Notes: generated from the sequence alone by a model not told the origin. Positions 1 to 9,100 are shown, numbered from the stretch's first letter. The stretch: 42,378 nt of DNA from Lachnospiraceae bacterium (GCA_017621115.1 JAGATU010000092.1:1-42378), one strand, 5' to 3'. Numbers and translations are program-made.

Positions 1-1211
1 ACCAGAACATCAATCGGTTCTCCCGCGATCTTATCCAATTCAATAATGGTTCCCGGTGTAAAATCAAGAATCTCTGAAATCGACTTGGAAGTCCTTCCAA
101 GTTCTACTGTTACTTCCAACGGAACGTCCATAATAAGACTGATATTCTCGTTACTCGGAACCGTTCCGACATTATTACTGAAAGTTTCAAACTGTGCCGG
201 CTGATAGCTTACACTACTTTGCATCGGCATTCCCATCATCGGGTTCATACCTTGCATCGGCATGCCCTGCATTGGCATTCCCATCATCGGATTCATGCCC
301 TGCATCGGCATTCCCATCATTGGGTTCATGCCCTGCATTCCCATATCCGTTATGCCCATCATCGGATTCACATTATCAGTCGGCATCGGCGGTGTATCTG
401 CAATCGGTGCACTCTGTGGTGCTTCCACCTTCGGCGGTTCATATGCCGCAACCACCGGTTCTTCTACCGGTTCTTCTGCCGCTCCTCCTAAGAATGTTGC
501 AACCAATTCCTTGGCAAAATCAATCGGATATAATTGTAGGATAGTACTGTCTACCAATTCTCCAATTTGCATCCGGAATGCAATTCTAACAAATTTACCT
601 TTGAGGAACTCGCCCATTCCGTCATTGGTTAGGGCTTCCTCCACACTCATCAGATGAGCACTTGGCGGGCTGATATCAATCATCTTATCAAGCATCTGCG
701 AAAGGGAAGTCGCTGCTGAACCCATCATCTGGTTCATCGCTTCGGAAATTGCACTCAAATGCAATTCTCCGAGTTCTCCTTCCGTATTGGTACCGTCCCC
801 ACCCATCATCAGGTCCGTAATAATCTTAACATCATGTTCCCTTAAGATTAATATATTGTTGCCGTCTAAACCGGCCGTATAATTAATCTGAATGAAAACA
901 CATGGTTTGTCTTCAACTGTCACAAGGTCTCCCCAGGTTATCACATCAACAACCGGGGTTGTAATATTCACCTTATTGTTAACCAGAGAGTATAATGTTG
1001 TAGCAGATGTACCCATGCTGATATTGGCGACTTCGCCAATCGCATCTCTTTCCACATCCGACAAATCCACGTCGCCGGTAATTGCCTGCGCATGAACCAT
1101 TGGTTCCGGTTCAGGTGTCGGAGCTACCAGTTCCGGTTCGGGAAGTGGTTCGCCTGCTGCCAATCCGCTTAGCAGGGCATTTATCTCGTCTTGAGATAAC
1201 ATTCCATCCAT
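1..1211 (-). CDS. fliY: Flagellar switch protein FliY with CheC-type phosphatase domain, partial (3' end cut off by window)
   Basis: FliY is part of the C-ring switch and in Bacillus also dephosphorylates CheY-P. Residues 1-20 carry a CheY-binding-like motif (SQDEINALLSG). Both CheC phosphatase motifs D/S-x3-E-x2-N-x22-P are intact: D56/E60/N63/P86 and S153/E157/N160/P183, so activity is expected. A Pro/Glu linker (245-280) leads into a Met/Gly/Pro-rich repeat (about 282-330), followed by the start of the FliN/SpoA domain from about 352 to the window edge. The ATG at 1211 is preceded by AGGAGGA and lies 2 nt after the fliM stop, so the two genes are translationally linked. The Met-rich repeat is unusual for the family. 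The rest of the FliN domain lies outside the window. Confidence 0.95.
   Translation of the reverse strand, partial: MDGMLSQDEINALLSGLAAGEPLPEPELVAPTPEPEPMVHAQAITGDVDLSDVERDAIGEVANISMGTSATTLYSLVNNKVNITTPVVDVITWGDLVTVEDKPCVFIQINYTAGLDGNNILILREHDVKIITDLMMGGDGTNTEGELGELHLSAISEAMNQMMGSAATSLSQMLDKMIDISPPSAHLMSVEEALTNDGMGEFLKGKFVRIAFRMQIGELVDSTILQLYPIDFAKELVATFLGGAAEEPVEEPVVAAYEPPKVEAPQSAPIADTPPMPTDNVNPMMGITDMGMQGMNPMMGMPMQGMNPMMGMPMQGMPMQGMNPMMGMPMQSSVSYQPAQFETFSNNVGTVPSNENISLIMDVPLEVTVELGRTSKSISEILDFTPGTIIELDKIAGEPIDVL
221..370 (-). repeat. Met/Gly/Pro-rich tandem repeat inside fliY
   Basis: The linker between the CheC-like and FliN-like domains encodes imperfect copies of an 11-residue unit (MGMPMQGMNPM), about 33 nt per unit, plus a shorter MQGMPMQG insertion. 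More than a third of the residues are methionine. The DNA repeats make it prone to copy-number change. Confidence 0.85.
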
Positions 1212-1213
1212 GC

Positions 1214-2194
1214 TTATTCCTCCTCTCTTATGACATTTGTAACCCTGACAGCGTATTTATCGCCGTTCTTACCGGGCATTGCCATGAATTTTTTAATATT
1301 ACCGACGTATACCGACAATTCAGAATCTGCGCCGGTATCCAGCCGGATGATATCTCCGCATTGAAGATTTGCAAAATCATTAACCGTAATGGTACTGTTT
1401 CCAAGTACTGCTTTGACCGGTACATTGGACCTTCTGATCATGCTCTCCACAAAATGTGAATAATCTTCTTCAGAAACATCCTGCATGGTTGAATACCAGA
1501 ATTTCGTATTCAACTTATCCATAACTTCTTCCAATGTAAAAAACGGAAGACATATATTCATAAATCCTTCAACATCACCAATCTTAACATTGAGTGTTAC
1601 GATGGCAATCATATCATTCGGTGCAATAATCTGTGCAAACTGCGGATTTGTCTCAATTCGCTCAAGGAACGGTTCCAAATCCACTACGTTACGCCACGGG
1701 TCTTTCATAAGCTGCATACACAAGACAACTATCTTATCCAGAATCGTAAGCTCAATATCCGAAAAATCCCTTGTCTTATCAATCGGAACCCCCTGGCCTC
1801 CAAGCATACGGTCAATCATCGCAAAACCAAGGTTCGGTGCAAGTTCAATAATGATGGAACCCGGTAACGGATGAAAATTCACAATTCCCAAAATAACGGG
1901 ATTGGACAATGCATTGGAAAATTCCGAGAATACTACCGTTTCCGAACTGGCCACGGTAATCTGCACGTTTTTACGCAAATACAACGGTAAATTTGTTGAT
2001 AACAAACGTCCGTAATGTTCATATATAATTTCCAGTGTACGAAGATGTTCTTTTGAGAACTTGGCCGGGCGGGCAAAGTCATAATTACGAACCTGCCGTT
2101 CATCTGCCCTTTGCATCTCTTCCGCATCCAGCTCACCTGTACTTAATGCCGCGAGCAAACTGTCTATTTCACTTTGAGATAGTACCTCTCCCAA
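1214..2194 (-). CDS. fliM: Flagellar motor switch protein FliM
   Basis: FliM forms the middle of the C-ring and receives the CheY-P signal. The N-terminus (VLSQSEIDSLLAAL, residues 4-17) is the CheY-P-binding peptide. The middle domain contains the GGQG motif at 132-135 typical of the FliM GGXG site that contacts FliG. The C-terminal part, from about residue 240, is the SpoA/FliN-like domain. Length (326) fits the family. It lies between fliL, 40 nt upstream, and fliY, which starts 2 nt after its stop. Nothing appears broken. Confidence 0.97.
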   Translation of the reverse strand: MGEVLSQSEIDSLLAALSTGELDAEEMQRADERQVRNYDFARPAKFSKEHLRTLEIIYEHYGRLLSTNLPLYLRKNVQITVASSETVVFSEFSNALSNPVILGIVNFHPLPGSIIIELAPNLGFAMIDRMLGGQGVPIDKTRDFSDIELTILDKIVVLCMQLMKDPWRNVVDLEPFLERIETNPQFAQIIAPNDMIAIVTLNVKIGDVEGFMNICLPFFTLEEVMDKLNTKFWYSTMQDVSEEDYSHFVESMIRRSNVPVKAVLGNSTITVNDFANLQCGDIIRLDTGADSELSVYVGNIKKFMAMPGKNGDKYAVRVTNVIREEE

Positions 2195-2234
2195 GCAGGC
2201 TCACCTCCCGTCGTATCCGTAGTATCCGCCTGGT

Positions 2235-2750
2235 CTACTGGAAATAAATCTCCCTGAATACTACATTAAAAATAAATTCGGAATCGTACATTTTCTGGAT
2301 ACGTTCCAAAATAGCGGTACGGATTGCATCGGTATCTGCCTTGGCTTCTTCGATGCTGTAACTGCTGATAACGCTTACAATCTCACCTTTGATTAAATCT
2401 TCCTTATCCGCAACTGTCTCTCCGTAATCCTTATAGCCGTCTGCCTTGCTGTTCATGGAAAGGGAAACGGAAACCTGACAGAAATGGTCTTTGCCGTCTG
2501 CACCTACTGCAAGCGGTACCATCATTTCTTCCGCAATCTGATATACCTTGATATCTTCCATCGGAACATTCATAGCCTGTTCTTCTTCGATATCTTCCTT
2601 CAACTCCAACTGTAATGCAACAGCAATACTGTCGATTAAAGCTGACGTTTTCTTCATTGTACCGGATACGGAAAACAACATAACCGATGTCAAAACAACA
2701 TTTACAATTAAAAGACCTAAAATAACGATGGATAACAGGTTTTTCTTCAT
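2235..2750 (-). CDS. fliL: Flagellar basal body-associated protein FliL
   Basis: FliL surrounds the stator and supports motor function. The 171-residue protein has a short cytoplasmic start, a single membrane helix (about residues 5-27), an acidic linker (ELKEDIEEEQ) and an extracytoplasmic domain with the usual C-terminal signature (ILERIQKMYDSEFIFNVVFREI). It lies 22 nt after motB and just before fliM, the normal place in Firmicute fla operons. Identification rests on size, topology, C-terminal pattern and position, since FliL diverges strongly. Confidence 0.93.
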   Translation of the reverse strand: MKKNLLSIVILGLLIVNVVLTSVMLFSVSGTMKKTSALIDSIAVALQLELKEDIEEEQAMNVPMEDIKVYQIAEEMMVPLAVGADGKDHFCQVSVSLSMNSKADGYKDYGETVADKEDLIKGEIVSVISSYSIEEAKADTDAIRTAILERIQKMYDSEFIFNVVFREIYFQ

Positions 2751-2772
2751 GTTGTCTCTCCTAACTTAATCC

Positions 2773-3588
2773 TTATTCCCCGCTGAGGGTATTGTAAATC
2801 TTAATCTCTATACGCCTGTTCTTAGCCCGGCCCTCCGGTGTGGAATTATCCGCTACGGGTATATATTCACCACGTCCCGAATGCTTAAGCATCGACGGGT
2901 CCAGACTTGTATTCTGTACGAGATAATCAAACATTGCCAGTGCACGGTAACTGCTTAACACATCATTGCTCTCAAACTTGGAAGTATTAATCGGAACATT
3001 GTCCGTATGTCCTTCGATCTCAATTGTGCTTTCAGCATACCTGTCTAAAATTAATGCAACCTTCTCAACCACGGGAAGTGCATCACTCTTAAGTTCTGCC
3101 TTTCCGGAATCAAAAAGAATCGCTCCCTTTAATGTCAACTGTACATACTGGGATGTAAACGTAATATCGATGTCTTTATCCAGATTCTGTTCTTCTGCCG
3201 CTTCCTGGATTTTCTCCGCCAGTTCTTCCGAGGCTGCCAACTTCTCTTCTTCCAGCTTTTGGGCAAATTCCTCATAATCCTCGATTTCATTCTGGTCAAT
3301 CTCGGATTCTGCCGTCTTACCGGTACTGTTAATGTACTGGTCAAGCTCATTCAACTGGCTGACACCGTTACTAATCAATACGCCGTCGCCAATTGCCGTT
3401 GCACCTGCATCAAAGATACTGAAAGTCTCTGAAAAAGATGCTGCAATCATCTGGAATTTCTGGGCATCCACGGTTGACATGGAAAACAGAAGAACGAAAA
3501 AGCAAAGAAGCAGATTCATCAAATCGGCAAAGGTAGCCTGCCAGGCAGGCGCACCCTTCTTGGGTTCTTCCGCTTTGCGTTTAGCCAT
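2773..3588 (-). CDS. motB: Flagellar stator protein MotB
   Basis: MotB is the proton- or sodium-channel stator subunit that anchors to peptidoglycan. A single membrane helix (about residues 19-38) holds the channel aspartate D22 in TFADLMNLLL. A coiled Glu/Lys-rich linker follows, then an OmpA-type peptidoglycan-binding domain with GHTDN and a C-terminal NRRIEIKI. A GTG at 3597 is possible, but it lies inside the ribosome site GGAGGTG. The ATG at 3588, 7 nt after GGAGGT, is the better start and gives 271 residues. It overlaps the 3' end of motA by 8 nt, suggesting coupled translation in the expected 4:2 complex. Confidence 0.95.
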   Translation of the reverse strand: MAKRKAEEPKKGAPAWQATFADLMNLLLCFFVLLFSMSTVDAQKFQMIAASFSETFSIFDAGATAIGDGVLISNGVSQLNELDQYINSTGKTAESEIDQNEIEDYEEFAQKLEEEKLAASEELAEKIQEAAEEQNLDKDIDITFTSQYVQLTLKGAILFDSGKAELKSDALPVVEKVALILDRYAESTIEIEGHTDNVPINTSKFESNDVLSSYRALAMFDYLVQNTSLDPSMLKHSGRGEYIPVADNSTPEGRAKNRRIEIKIYNTLSGE

Positions 3589-4420
3589 CTGCTTCACCTC
3601 CCGCTTCCTCCATTTCAGCCTTCTGGGCAGGAGTTAAGAAGGATTTGAGTTTTTCTTCTATTACACGAGGGTTCTCACCTGCCTGGATAGACAGTAAACC
3701 TTCGATCATAATCTCTTTAACAACCATTTCTTCTTCGTTATTGCCTTTTAACTTGGTGGCAACCGGTGCACAAATCCAGTTGGCAAGTAACGAACCGTAT
3801 AACGTAGTAATCAACGCAATCGCCATGGACGGACCAATGGATGAAGGGTCATTCATCTGTTGGAGCATGTTAATAAGACCTATCAGAGTTCCAATCATAC
3901 CCCATGCAGGGCCCATTGCTCCGAGGTCTTCCCAAAAGGCAATCTTCTTACGATGTCTGCTGTCCACGCTGGTAAGTTCGGTATCCATGATGGCACGTAC
4001 CAGTTCCGGGTCCGTACCGTCTACGATAAGCAGAACGCCCTTTCTAAGGAATGGGTCATCCAATTCCGCTGAAGCTTCTTCCAAAGAAAGAAGACCTTCC
4101 TTACGCGCAACGTTTGACAGTTCAATAATCTTACGAATAACATCAGGTGTATTAATTTGTGGTACTTTAAAAATAAGTGAGATGGATTTGAGTCCCGCAA
4201 TAAAATCCTGCATTTGATACGAGGCAAGGATACAACAGAACGCTCCACCAAACGTAATCATCGCCGACGGCGCATTCAGGAAGTTCCAAATCGCTGAAAA
4301 TCCCGCATCTCCCATAACAATGGATATAAATACAAAGATAAAGCACAGGACGATACCCAACAAAGAAGCTATATCCACAACTGTACCTTCTTCCCTTTTT
4401 GCACATTTTTTATTTTGCAA
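3581..4420 (-). CDS. motA: Flagellar stator protein MotA
   Basis: MotA is the ion-channel stator subunit whose cytoplasmic loop pushes FliG. Four membrane helices are visible in two pairs (about residues 15-35, 48-66, 165-190 and 195-215), with a cytoplasmic loop carrying VARKEGLLSLEE and VDSRHRKK, matching Bacillus MotA. Two starts compete. The ATG at 4420, after AAAGGA, gives 279 residues and overlaps flbD. The GTG at 4378, after GAAGG, gives a protein beginning (M)DIASLLGIV that aligns with the family start. I list the longer form, but the GTG start is at least equally likely. Confidence 0.93.
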   Translation of the reverse strand: MQNKKCAKREEGTVVDIASLLGIVLCFIFVFISIVMGDAGFSAIWNFLNAPSAMITFGGAFCCILASYQMQDFIAGLKSISLIFKVPQINTPDVIRKIIELSNVARKEGLLSLEEASAELDDPFLRKGVLLIVDGTDPELVRAIMDTELTSVDSRHRKKIAFWEDLGAMGPAWGMIGTLIGLINMLQQMNDPSSIGPSMAIALITTLYGSLLANWICAPVATKLKGNNEEEMVVKEIMIEGLLSIQAGENPRVIEEKLKSFLTPAQKAEMEEAGGEADG

Positions 4421-4595
4421 AAAGTTCCTTTCTATACGATTTTACTAAATTATTCACTTCTTGTCTACTTTCTTTTACAATTATTTTTCTCCCCGTCGTA
4501 AAAGAAATTGTCGTATCGGGGTTGGATTCGACAGTCTCTATCAAATCCGGATTTACAAGTGTTTTTAAACCGTTTAATTTCGTCACTTCTATCAT
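4410..4595 (-). CDS. flbD: FlbD/SwrD small flagellar protein
   Basis: A 61-residue protein of the FlbD family (SwrD, formerly YlzI, in Bacillus subtilis, where it raises flagellar power). Typical features are the start MIEVTKLNG, a central NPDLIETVESNPDTTISF, and the C-terminal GRKIIVKESRQEV. Position between flgE and motA is the standard one in Firmicutes. A hairpin precedes it in the gap after flgE. The stop overlaps the longer possible motA start. The molecular role remains poorly known. Confidence 0.92.
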   Translation of the reverse strand: MIEVTKLNGLKTLVNPDLIETVESNPDTTISFTTGRKIIVKESRQEVNNLVKSYRKELFAK

Positions 4596-4642
4596 GTTTG
4601 ATACCTCTTTTGGTATATATTAACATATCATTTTATAATATG

Positions 4643-4678
4643 CGAATATGGAAGCCGGTCTCCCAACTTCCATATCCG
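4643..4678 (-). other. 12-bp hairpin between flgE and flbD
   Basis: On the minus strand CGGATATGGAAG pairs with CTTCCATATTCG (11 Watson-Crick pairs and one G-U) around a 12-nt loop. No U-run follows, so a simple terminator is unlikely. It could be an mRNA processing or stabilising element that separates hook from stator messages. Confidence 0.7.
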
Positions 4679-4716
4679 AACATATTGTTAAAAACGTTTA
4701 ATAAATCATTTATCCA

Positions 4717-6477
4717 TTATCTCTTAAGGTTGATTAATTCTTCCAAAAGGGTATCGGAAACCGTAATAATACGGCTGTTTGCCTGGAAACCACGCTGAGT
4801 GGTAATCATTTCGGTAAATTCTGCAGAAAGGTCTACATTACTCATTTCAAGGATACCGGTTGTCATATAACCGCCGTCCGCCGTAATGTCCACGCCGATT
4901 CCATCAAAATCACCGGAGTTCTGTGTTGCCTTGTAAAGGTTGTCACCGTCTTTTTCAAGACCTGACGCATTGGAGAATGTTGCAACCGCAATCTGTCCCA
5001 AAAGTCTTGACATACCATTGTCGTAAGACGCATAAATCTTACCATCGTTTGAAATGGAGATACCGGACATCTGACCAAGCTTACGTCCTGTTCCAAGGCC
5101 CTTTGTATCACCGTTCGTTGCTGTGATTGTAGAAACACCGCTGTTGTTGAACATTGTGGTGTTGGAAAAATCAATCGTAATATCTGAAAAACGACCGGCC
5201 GGATCCAAGGAACTAAGATTAAGGTCAACAGAAGTCGTTCCGTTAATGGATGAAAACTTACCGGTTGTCTCATCAAATACCAATTCTACAGTACCAAACA
5301 TTTCCATGGAGTCAAAGGTAATGCTCTTTAATTTATCCTGTGCAGTTGCTCCTGCAGTAAGAATATCAAGTGCTGCTACATTTCTCGTTTTACCGTCTAA
5401 CGAAATCTGAGCTCCCTGCGTTAAAAGTTGTGCTATGCTGACAGGAACTACTTCCGTAACCGGATTGCCTTCGGCATTTGTATATGTATTTTCATAATCA
5501 ATCGTATAGGTCTTAAATGTAGCCAATGCATTGGCATCTGACGCATCCACTCCATATGCTTCCGCAATCTTGCTCCATTCTTCAGCACTTGGGCCATCCC
5601 CATCCATCGTATAGATGGGTTCCGTTCCTCCGCCTGCCGTTTTCTTAACAAGTGCCACATTGCCGGCACCGTCATCTGTCCATGAATAATCTCCCTGCAA
5701 ACCGATTGTAGTCGTCTTATTTACTTTAGGGCCGCCACCAAATGGGAAGTTTTCTGTATCCAAAGGAACATTTTCAGAATCCAGAATCTTATCCAATTCT
5801 ACTGTATAAACGCCTTCATCTTCCGTATTTCTGACAATCATCTTAGCAGTATAACTATAACCAAGGTTATCGTAGAACTGTAAGTTCATAGTCTTGCCGG
5901 ATGGGCCTGTCACATCGGTGTCATGCTTATCAAGAATACCAGCTACATAAGCCTTTGTGGTTGCTTCCGGCGGATATGTCATGTTTTCCGGGCTCATAAC
6001 ACGGAGTGCGGAAACAGTATCTTTTTTAATGTCCATGGTCTCAGGGTCTACCTGCCAACCCATAACATTATATCCGTTGCTTGTCATGGCAAGGTTACCT
6101 GCACCATCTACGTAAAACGAACCGTCACGGGTAAAGAATGTTTCTGTTGCATTGCTTACAATGAAGAAAGAATCACCTGTGATTCGGATATCAAACGGGT
6201 TATTGGTTGTCTGTGAAGCACCCTCTGTAGTGATTGCTGTGTTGATAGCTCCCATCTTAACACCAAGACCGATCTGTCTTGCGTTAATACCTGCCGTACC
6301 TGTAAGAGCATTGGCACCGGATGCGTTCTGTGTTGTCTGGTACATTAATTCACTGAATGTAACGGACTGTGATTTGTATGCTACTGTATTTACGTTAGCG
6401 ATATTATTACCGATAACGTCCATCTTTGTCTGATGGGTTTTTAATCCGGCAACGCCGGAGTACATTGATCTCATCAT
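4717..6477 (-). CDS. flgE: Flagellar hook protein FlgE
   Basis: FlgE polymerises into the hook. The N-terminus (MYSGVAGLKTHQTKMDVIGN with NIANVNTVAYK) and C-terminus (TTQRGFQANSRIITVSD, LLEELINLKR) are the paired rod/hook-family coiled-coil ends. The intervening region is Asp/Thr/Gly-rich and larger than in enteric FlgE (586 residues against about 400), implying large exposed D2/D3 domains. The first of two adjacent ATGs follows AGGAGGT by 8 nt and is taken as start. It lies after the TIGR02530-type gene. Exported by the flagellar type III system, so no Sec signal is present. Confidence 0.96.
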   Translation of the reverse strand: MMRSMYSGVAGLKTHQTKMDVIGNNIANVNTVAYKSQSVTFSELMYQTTQNASGANALTGTAGINARQIGLGVKMGAINTAITTEGASQTTNNPFDIRITGDSFFIVSNATETFFTRDGSFYVDGAGNLAMTSNGYNVMGWQVDPETMDIKKDTVSALRVMSPENMTYPPEATTKAYVAGILDKHDTDVTGPSGKTMNLQFYDNLGYSYTAKMIVRNTEDEGVYTVELDKILDSENVPLDTENFPFGGGPKVNKTTTIGLQGDYSWTDDGAGNVALVKKTAGGGTEPIYTMDGDGPSAEEWSKIAEAYGVDASDANALATFKTYTIDYENTYTNAEGNPVTEVVPVSIAQLLTQGAQISLDGKTRNVAALDILTAGATAQDKLKSITFDSMEMFGTVELVFDETTGKFSSINGTTSVDLNLSSLDPAGRFSDITIDFSNTTMFNNSGVSTITATNGDTKGLGTGRKLGQMSGISISNDGKIYASYDNGMSRLLGQIAVATFSNASGLEKDGDNLYKATQNSGDFDGIGVDITADGGYMTTGILEMSNVDLSAEFTEMITTQRGFQANSRIITVSDTLLEELINLKR

Positions 6478-6554
6478 AATGAATGACCTCCTGTTATACG
6501 GGGAGTGGTTTGTTCCGTCTGTCAGTCAGGAACTTAAGCCTCCTAAAGGTCCGG

Positions 6555-6968
6555 CTATACGATAACTGCCCCGTCTATATTTGTGAAAATGTTTTCGCTT
6601 GTTTCGCTCTGGTCCATTGCCGTTACGACCGTATTACTCGGTACATTAACGATGAATGCCAGTTTGTCGATTAAAACCAACGAATCTTTGATTCCCTTCG
6701 CATTCGCTTTTTCCATTCCGTCCTGTAACCGCATTACCTGTGAATCGGATAATTCAATATTTCTGGTACTTAAGCGGTTGGCCGCGTGTTTGGAAAACTT
6801 CAGTACACTTCCCTGTGTAAAGCTTTTACTCTTATCCTCCAGTATCTGTCCGAAGGATACTCCACTTTTTCCTCCCGGATGCTGTACTTTCTTGGCATCC
6901 TGCAAGTAAGTGTCCGTCAGCTGCTCGATGGAAAGGAATTGATTTCTTTGAATATTGAAATTATTCAT
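6555..6968 (-). CDS. Small flagellar operon protein, TIGR02530-like
   Basis: A 137-residue protein matching what I know of the TIGR02530 family, present between flgD and flgE in many Firmicutes and of unknown function. The recognisable core is LKFSKHAANRLSTRNIELSD, then a helix-rich segment (LQDGMEKANAKGIKDSLVLI) and IVNVPSNTVVTAMD near the C-terminus. A GTG nine nucleotides upstream lies within the ribosome site. The ATG at 6968, after AAAGGTGG, is preferred. There is no signal peptide or membrane helix. A hook-assembly role is inferred from position only. Confidence 0.85.
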   Translation of the reverse strand: MNNFNIQRNQFLSIEQLTDTYLQDAKKVQHPGGKSGVSFGQILEDKSKSFTQGSVLKFSKHAANRLSTRNIELSDSQVMRLQDGMEKANAKGIKDSLVLIDKLAFIVNVPSNTVVTAMDQSETSENIFTNIDGAVIV

Positions 6969-6992
6969 ATTTACCACCTTTCCCGAGCCAAC

Positions 6993-7703
6993 CTATGCTT
7001 CTGCGGAATCATCGCCTTCTTCTGTTCCTTCACTGCCTTCTGCAGTATCGTCTGTTTCTTCGGAAGGTTTAATCACATTGTACACTTCAAGGATATCTTT
7101 AAACTTATCCATTGTTTCATCAGAAATATAATCCTTCTGGTAAGATGTCATATTGTCGTATACACTGATTAATGTTTCAATGGCTTCAATGTGCTTTTCA
7201 CTGATTAATTCCGGTTTCGGAAGTTTGTTAAGCTCAGTTGTAAAACTGTCTGCCAGTCTTGTTGCAAGTAAGTATTCCGGATCTGCTACGGTATCAAGGT
7301 CGTCAATATTGTATAACTGCTCATTTACGGAAAGATAAATCTTACCGCCCTGATATACCACGTAATCAACCTGTCCTTCCGGATATGTTGTCTTGCCGTT
7401 GCTGTCTGTTACATTCATAAATACATACTGTCCAACAAGTGCGTTGGCTCTTGACATATCCATGGATGCGCTTACATTCTGCATTTCCTCAAGTTCTGAG
7501 AATGTTGCAAGCTGTGAAATATATTCGGTATTGGATGTCGGCTGTAATGGATCCTGGTATTTCATCTGTGCCACAAGAAGCTGTAAAAAAGCATCTTTAT
7601 CAAGTGCTCCGCCGGCTTTTTCTGTCGCTGCCTTGATTTGCTCCGATGCCGGTGTTGACTGATTGGTAATTACACCATCAACAACATTTGCAAATACTCC
7701 CAT
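6993..7703 (-). CDS. flgD: Flagellar hook capping/scaffold protein FlgD
   Basis: FlgD caps the growing hook. The conserved N-terminal part (residues about 30-80) contains LDKDAFLQLLVAQMKYQDPL and YISQLATFSELEEMQN, which identify the family. The usual C-terminal beta domains are not clear. Instead residues about 150-210 form a predicted helical segment (IETLISVYDNMTSYQKDYI) followed by an acidic Glu/Asp/Thr tail (about 214-236). It sits between fliK and the TIGR02530-like gene, 12 nt after fliK. The N-terminal call is firm. The C-terminal half looks like a lineage-specific replacement. Confidence 0.93.
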   Translation of the reverse strand: MGVFANVVDGVITNQSTPASEQIKAATEKAGGALDKDAFLQLLVAQMKYQDPLQPTSNTEYISQLATFSELEEMQNVSASMDMSRANALVGQYVFMNVTDSNGKTTYPEGQVDYVVYQGGKIYLSVNEQLYNIDDLDTVADPEYLLATRLADSFTTELNKLPKPELISEKHIEAIETLISVYDNMTSYQKDYISDETMDKFKDILEVYNVIKPSEETDDTAEGSEGTEEGDDSAEA

Positions 7704-7715
7704 CTGCTCTCCTTT

Positions 7716-9047
7716 CTATACGGTATAATCAACCGTATTTCCGTTTTCTCTCATCATTTCCGCTACGATGCGGTCTTCGTCCGATAACTCTTCTTCCAAG
7801 TTATCTGTTGTTAAATCTGAAAGAGTAATCCTTCTGGAACCTCTCTTCTTTTCCGGTGTCTGTTCGCCTGCCTGGCTCTCATCACCGTTCAAATTCTGTT
7901 CGAATGCATGGCTGGCAACGGTTACTTCCACTGCTTCTACCCTAACACCCTGCTGTGCAAAGTTTTCTTTTAATGTAACCAGCTGGGATTCCAGTGCTGC
8001 TCTTACCGCTTCGTTTTCAGTTGTGAAAACAGCTGTTACAACACCTTCCTTAGCTGCAATCTGGATTCTTAAGTTACCAAGAGATGCCGGATGAAGCTGT
8101 AACTCCATTTCGGTTGCATCCTGTGTCTGAATCACTCGGATGGCATCCTGAATCTGGTTCATGATGGATTCGGTCGTTGTTGTGTAAGATGTTGTCACTG
8201 CGTCAGTCTTTGCCACTGCCTGCTCTAACCTTTCTGCAACTGTCTGTGCTAAATTCATCTGCTGATGATTCGCATTGTCATTTGCTGCGCCCTGACGCTG
8301 TTCTTTTGTTGTTTCTTTTGGCATGGCCTGCACCTCAGTCGCATTGCTGTTTTCCAATGTCACTGCCAGTTCATCGGCTGTTACCGCATCCGACGGGTTA
8401 GCGTTTGTATAAACAACATCTTCCTCCGCTACCGGATTGTGCTCTGCCATTTTGGCCATTGCTTCCTGAATCTCTGCAAAACTCATACCGCTTGTTTCTG
8501 ACAAACCTGCAAGAAGTTCTTCAGCCTTTGCCGTAATCTCCTGTACATTGGCAAATACTTCTTCATTTGTCATTACCGATAATTCGTCTGCGCCCTCTGT
8601 TAAAGCAACCACGAGTGCCGGAATATTCTCAGTATTTAGAAGGTCCTGTGCCCTTAACCCAAGTTCTTCAAGCGCGTTCTGTATATCCTGTGGTGTCACA
8701 TTCATCACTTCCGCAATCTTGGTTAAAAGTTCTTCGGCCGCTTCTTCCACTTCTTCCTCAGAAAGTACTTTATCGGTTTTCTCCATATCGATTTCATCCG
8801 TCTTTTCCTTGGCCGCTTCCTGCACATCATTTGTTTCTGCATTCACTTCTGTTTCGTTCACTTCCTCGGAATCGTTTACTTTCCGTGGTTCTTCTGCTTT
8901 GGCTGTCGCTACATTTGCCTCTGATTTGGTTTCTGCCTGCGATGCAAAAATCTGTGAAAACGAATCATTCTGTCCGTTTTTTACATTAGAGGCCGCATTC
9001 TGTGCATTACCAAACAGGTTAATCTGTGATACTGCTGATGTGGTCAT
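7716..9047 (-). CDS. fliK: Flagellar hook-length control protein FliK
   Basis: FliK measures hook length and switches export specificity. The N-terminal 270 residues are low-complexity, rich in Glu, Ala and Thr, as expected for the secreted ruler. The C-terminal Flg_hook domain (about 300-385) shows ATEMELQLHPASLGNLRIQI and ALESQLVTLKENFAQQGVRV, the family signature. A strong AGGAGGA site precedes the ATG at 9047. The gene begins a sub-operon: a sigma-D-like promoter and an attenuator-like leader lie in the 196-nt gap upstream. Length (443) is normal for a variable family. Confidence 0.93.
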   Translation of the reverse strand: MTTSAVSQINLFGNAQNAASNVKNGQNDSFSQIFASQAETKSEANVATAKAEEPRKVNDSEEVNETEVNAETNDVQEAAKEKTDEIDMEKTDKVLSEEEVEEAAEELLTKIAEVMNVTPQDIQNALEELGLRAQDLLNTENIPALVVALTEGADELSVMTNEEVFANVQEITAKAEELLAGLSETSGMSFAEIQEAMAKMAEHNPVAEEDVVYTNANPSDAVTADELAVTLENSNATEVQAMPKETTKEQRQGAANDNANHQQMNLAQTVAERLEQAVAKTDAVTTSYTTTTESIMNQIQDAIRVIQTQDATEMELQLHPASLGNLRIQIAAKEGVVTAVFTTENEAVRAALESQLVTLKENFAQQGVRVEAVEVTVASHAFEQNLNGDESQAGEQTPEKKRGSRRITLSDLTTDNLEEELSDEDRIVAEMMRENGNTVDYTV

Positions 9048-9100
9048 TTAACATCCTCCTTTCTTCATTTTTCAAGGTTCATTCTCACCTGCGTGATATT

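Noticed and set aside
262..657. Plus-strand open frame of 131 codons opposite fliY
   Set aside because: It is an antisense reading of the Met-rich repeat in fliY, has no ribosome site, and its composition mirrors the repeat.
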